From: Adiantum capillus-veneris
Lineage: Eukaryota > Streptophyta > Polypodiopsida > Polypodiales > Pteridaceae
Length of the DNA: 64,000 nt
Direction of reading: 5' to 3'
Assembly: GCA_014529385.2 (NCBI GenBank)
Contig: CM043967.1
Location: 87,097,278 to 87,161,277, forward strand
Position 1 is the stretch's first letter, and each line of letters opens with the position of its first letter. A program made the position numbers and the translations under genes. The notes below the pieces were generated by a model, which worked only from the letters and a program-made list of their open reading frames with translations, was not told the DNA's origin and made no database searches. Of this stretch, positions 62,401 to 64,000 are shown piece by piece.

Positions 62401-64000
62401 ATCTTTCAATGGAGCCTAGCTTGGACAAGTAGTGGACCTTTGTTTCTCTCTAGGTTTCAATAGAGTTAGCTTGGACAAGTGGTGGACCTTGGAACCAAAC
62501 CCCCATGTAAAACCTATCATGTTCACTCCAAGTGGTGAGAAAGAATAACCTTAATGATATATCCTTATAGGTTGGACAAGTGGTGGACCTTAACACCCAG
62601 ATATTCTTAATATAATGGCATAGAGTGGAAAAGTGGTGAATCTTGAGAGAAAACTACTCACGCTACTAGCAATAATAGGTTGGACAAGTGGTGGACCTTG
62701 AATGTAAACCCCCCATCTACGAAATATCGTGGGTTTAAGGTATTTAGATGGAGCCTAGCATCTTGGAGACATGGTGCACCTTGCTTCTCTTCATGTTTCA
62801 ATGGAGCCTATCTTGGACAAATGGTGGAGCATCCTTCTCTCCATGTTTCAATGGACCCTAGCTTGCACAAGTGGTGGACCTTTGCTTCTCTCTATGTTTC
62901 AATAGAGTTACCTTGGAAAAGTGGTGGACCTTGGAACGAAACCCGAATGTAAAACCTATCATGGTCACTCCAATTTGTGAGAAAGAATAACCTTTAAGAT
63001 ATAGCCTAATAGGTTGGACAAATGGTGGACCTTAACACCCAGATATCCTTAATATAATGACATAGAGTGATAAAGTGGTGAATCTTGAGACAAAACCACT
63101 CATGCTACTAGCGGTAATAGCTTCGACAAGTGGTGGACCTTGAACGTAAACCCCCCATGTTTTAATCGAGTTAGCTTCGAGAAATGATGGAGCATCCTTC
63201 TCTCCATGTTTCAATGGAGCCTAGCTTAGACAAGTGGTGGACCTTTGCTTCTCTCTATAATTCAATAGAGTTAGCTTGGACAAGTGGTGGAACTTGAAAC
63301 CAAACCCCCATGTAAAACCTACCATGGTCACTCCAAGTGGTAAGAAAGAATAACCTTTAAGATATAGCCTTATAGGTTGTACAAGTGGTGGACCTTAACA
63401 CCCACATATTCTTGTTATAATGACATAGAGTGGAAAACTGGTGAATCTTGAGACCAAACCACTCAGGCTACTACCAATAATAGCTTGGACAAGTGTTGGA
63501 CCTTGAATGTAAACCCCTCATCTACGACATATCATGAGTTTAATGTTTTTAGATGGAGCCTAGCATCTTGGAGACATGGTGCAGCTTGCTTCTCGTCATG
63601 TTTCAATGGAGCCTATCTTGGACAAATGGTGGAGCATCCTTCTCTCCATGTTACAATGGAGCCTAGCTTGGACAAGTGGTGGACCTTTTCTTTTCTCTCT
63701 GTTTCAATACAGTTAGCTTGGACAAGTGGTGGAGCTTGGAACAAAACCCCCATATAAAACCTATCATGGTCACTCCAAGTGGTGAGAAAGAATAAACTTT
63801 AAGATATAGACTTATAGGTTGGACAAGTGGTGGACCTTGAATGTAAACCCCCCATCTACGAAATATGGTGGGTTTAAGGTATTTAGATGGACTCTAGCAT
63901 CTTGGAGACATGGTGCACCTTGCTTCTCTTCATGTTTCTATGGAGCCTATCTTGGACAAATGGTGGAGCATCCTTCTCTCCATGTTTCAATGGACCCTAG
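59401..64000 (+). repeat. Right-hand end of the window: mixed units, still inside the array
   Basis: Positions 59.6-60.5 kb resemble 46.2-47.1 kb (offset about 13,413) without its indels. Position 61056 resembles 34794 (offset 26,262). From 62227 to the end the order matches 12317-14090 (offset 49,910) and about 35.6-37.0 kb. The array continues beyond 64000. Confidence 0.75.

Larger units (their letters stand above)
8537..64000 (+). repeat. Large higher-order satellite array of the TTGGACAAGTGGTGGACCTT kernel, continuing past the window
   Basis: The whole interval consists of diverged monomers, each carrying a version of the kernel in the + orientation. In the 442-bp unit at 12772-13213, kernels start at 12772, 12855, 12905, 12955, 13005, about 13060, 13106, 13159 and then 13214, giving intervals of 83, 50, 50, 50, 55, 46, 53 and 55. 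Diagnostic kernel forms follow a fixed order: GGACAAGTGGTGGACC, GGAGACATGGTGCA, GGACAAATGGTGGAGC, GGACAAGTGGTGGACCTTT, GGACAAGTGGTGGACCTTGG, CCAAGTGGTRAGAAAG, GGTTGGACAAGTGGTGG, AAAAGTGGTGAATC. I found no inserted transposon, gene or inversion. Whether it is centromeric, pericentromeric or subtelomeric cannot be told from the sequence. Confidence 0.95.

Noticed and set aside
8537-64000. Dozens of 90-codon (+) and 60-codon or 118-codon (-) open frames at regular spacing, which could look like a family of small genes.
   Set aside because: They recur because the DNA unit recurs. Most of the + frames start at TTG within the kernel, not at ATG; their ends follow unit joints; and the peptide repeats simply translate the kernel (DKWWT, SLDKWWTF). 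No recognisable domain.
8537-64000. CRISPR-like pattern: a 20-bp repeat with about 30-bp intervening segments.
   Set aside because: The segments between kernels are themselves repeated in fixed order, the kernel varies, there are no cas genes, and the context is eukaryotic.
8537-64000. CENP-B box or telomere repeat within the array.
   Set aside because: I saw no match to the CENP-B box consensus and no TTTAGGG/TTAGGG run, so centromeric or telomeric identity cannot be claimed from motifs.

Overview
The window looks like nuclear DNA of a eukaryote with a repeat-rich genome, most likely a land plant. The organism is an inference. It rests on a decayed transposase-like gene with DUF7869-type motifs, a family I recall from ferns, bryophytes, cnidarians and oomycetes, and on the scale of the satellite DNA. 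There is no sign of bacterial gene organisation: no operons, no ribosome-binding-site-led genes, no dense coding.

Left flank (1-3.9 kb). The 3' end of an unrecognised acidic, charged coding region runs in from the left edge (1-459, + strand). On the minus strand, 3919-692 is one 1,076-codon reading frame of a DUF7869/RNase-H-like transposase-type protein. It is broken by exactly two in-frame stops, TAG at 3439-3437 and TGA at 1882-1880. Each is explained by a single C-to-T change, in CHG and CG context respectively. The frame opens directly behind a good splice acceptor, so an upstream exon is probably missing. Satellite DNA begins about 90 bp upstream.

Transition (4.0-8.5 kb). A 316-bp tandem repeat (about 4.1-5.3 kb) is followed by degenerate copies. 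Then come a stretch with no visible gene, a GC-rich island with a perfect hairpin (6.39-6.56 kb), a CA/GA-rich tract, a 90-bp minisatellite (7.05-7.35 kb), microsatellites, and AT-rich DNA with a short GGCGGGA-containing repeat and scattered satellite kernels.

Satellite array (about 8.54-64.0 kb, running off the right edge). Everything is built from a 20-bp kernel, TTGGACAAGTGGTGGACCTT, and diverged versions of it, always in the same orientation and mostly 46-55 bp apart. The kernels form higher-order units of 442 bp (A), 363 bp (B) and 334 bp (C), plus a 391-bp variant. The shorter lengths equal the 442-bp unit minus whole kernel-to-kernel intervals or a kernel-to-kernel deletion. The units form a longer order (C, then A, then a unit with a mutated kernel, S). 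These are themselves duplicated as blocks of about 5.7-6.2 kb and 7.1 kb, with more distant copies at offsets of 29.0, 15.9 and 49.9 kb. One stretch (about 42.5-48.1 kb) carries a striking excess of one-base indels and may be poorly polished assembly.

The notable system is the satellite. One short kernel underlies two different tandem families and a dispersed fringe, and nearly every visible rearrangement breakpoint falls in or beside a kernel. I see no functional gene inside the array; the many 60-118 codon open frames there are by-products of the repeat. Identity and offset statements were made by eye from unit positions, not by alignment.
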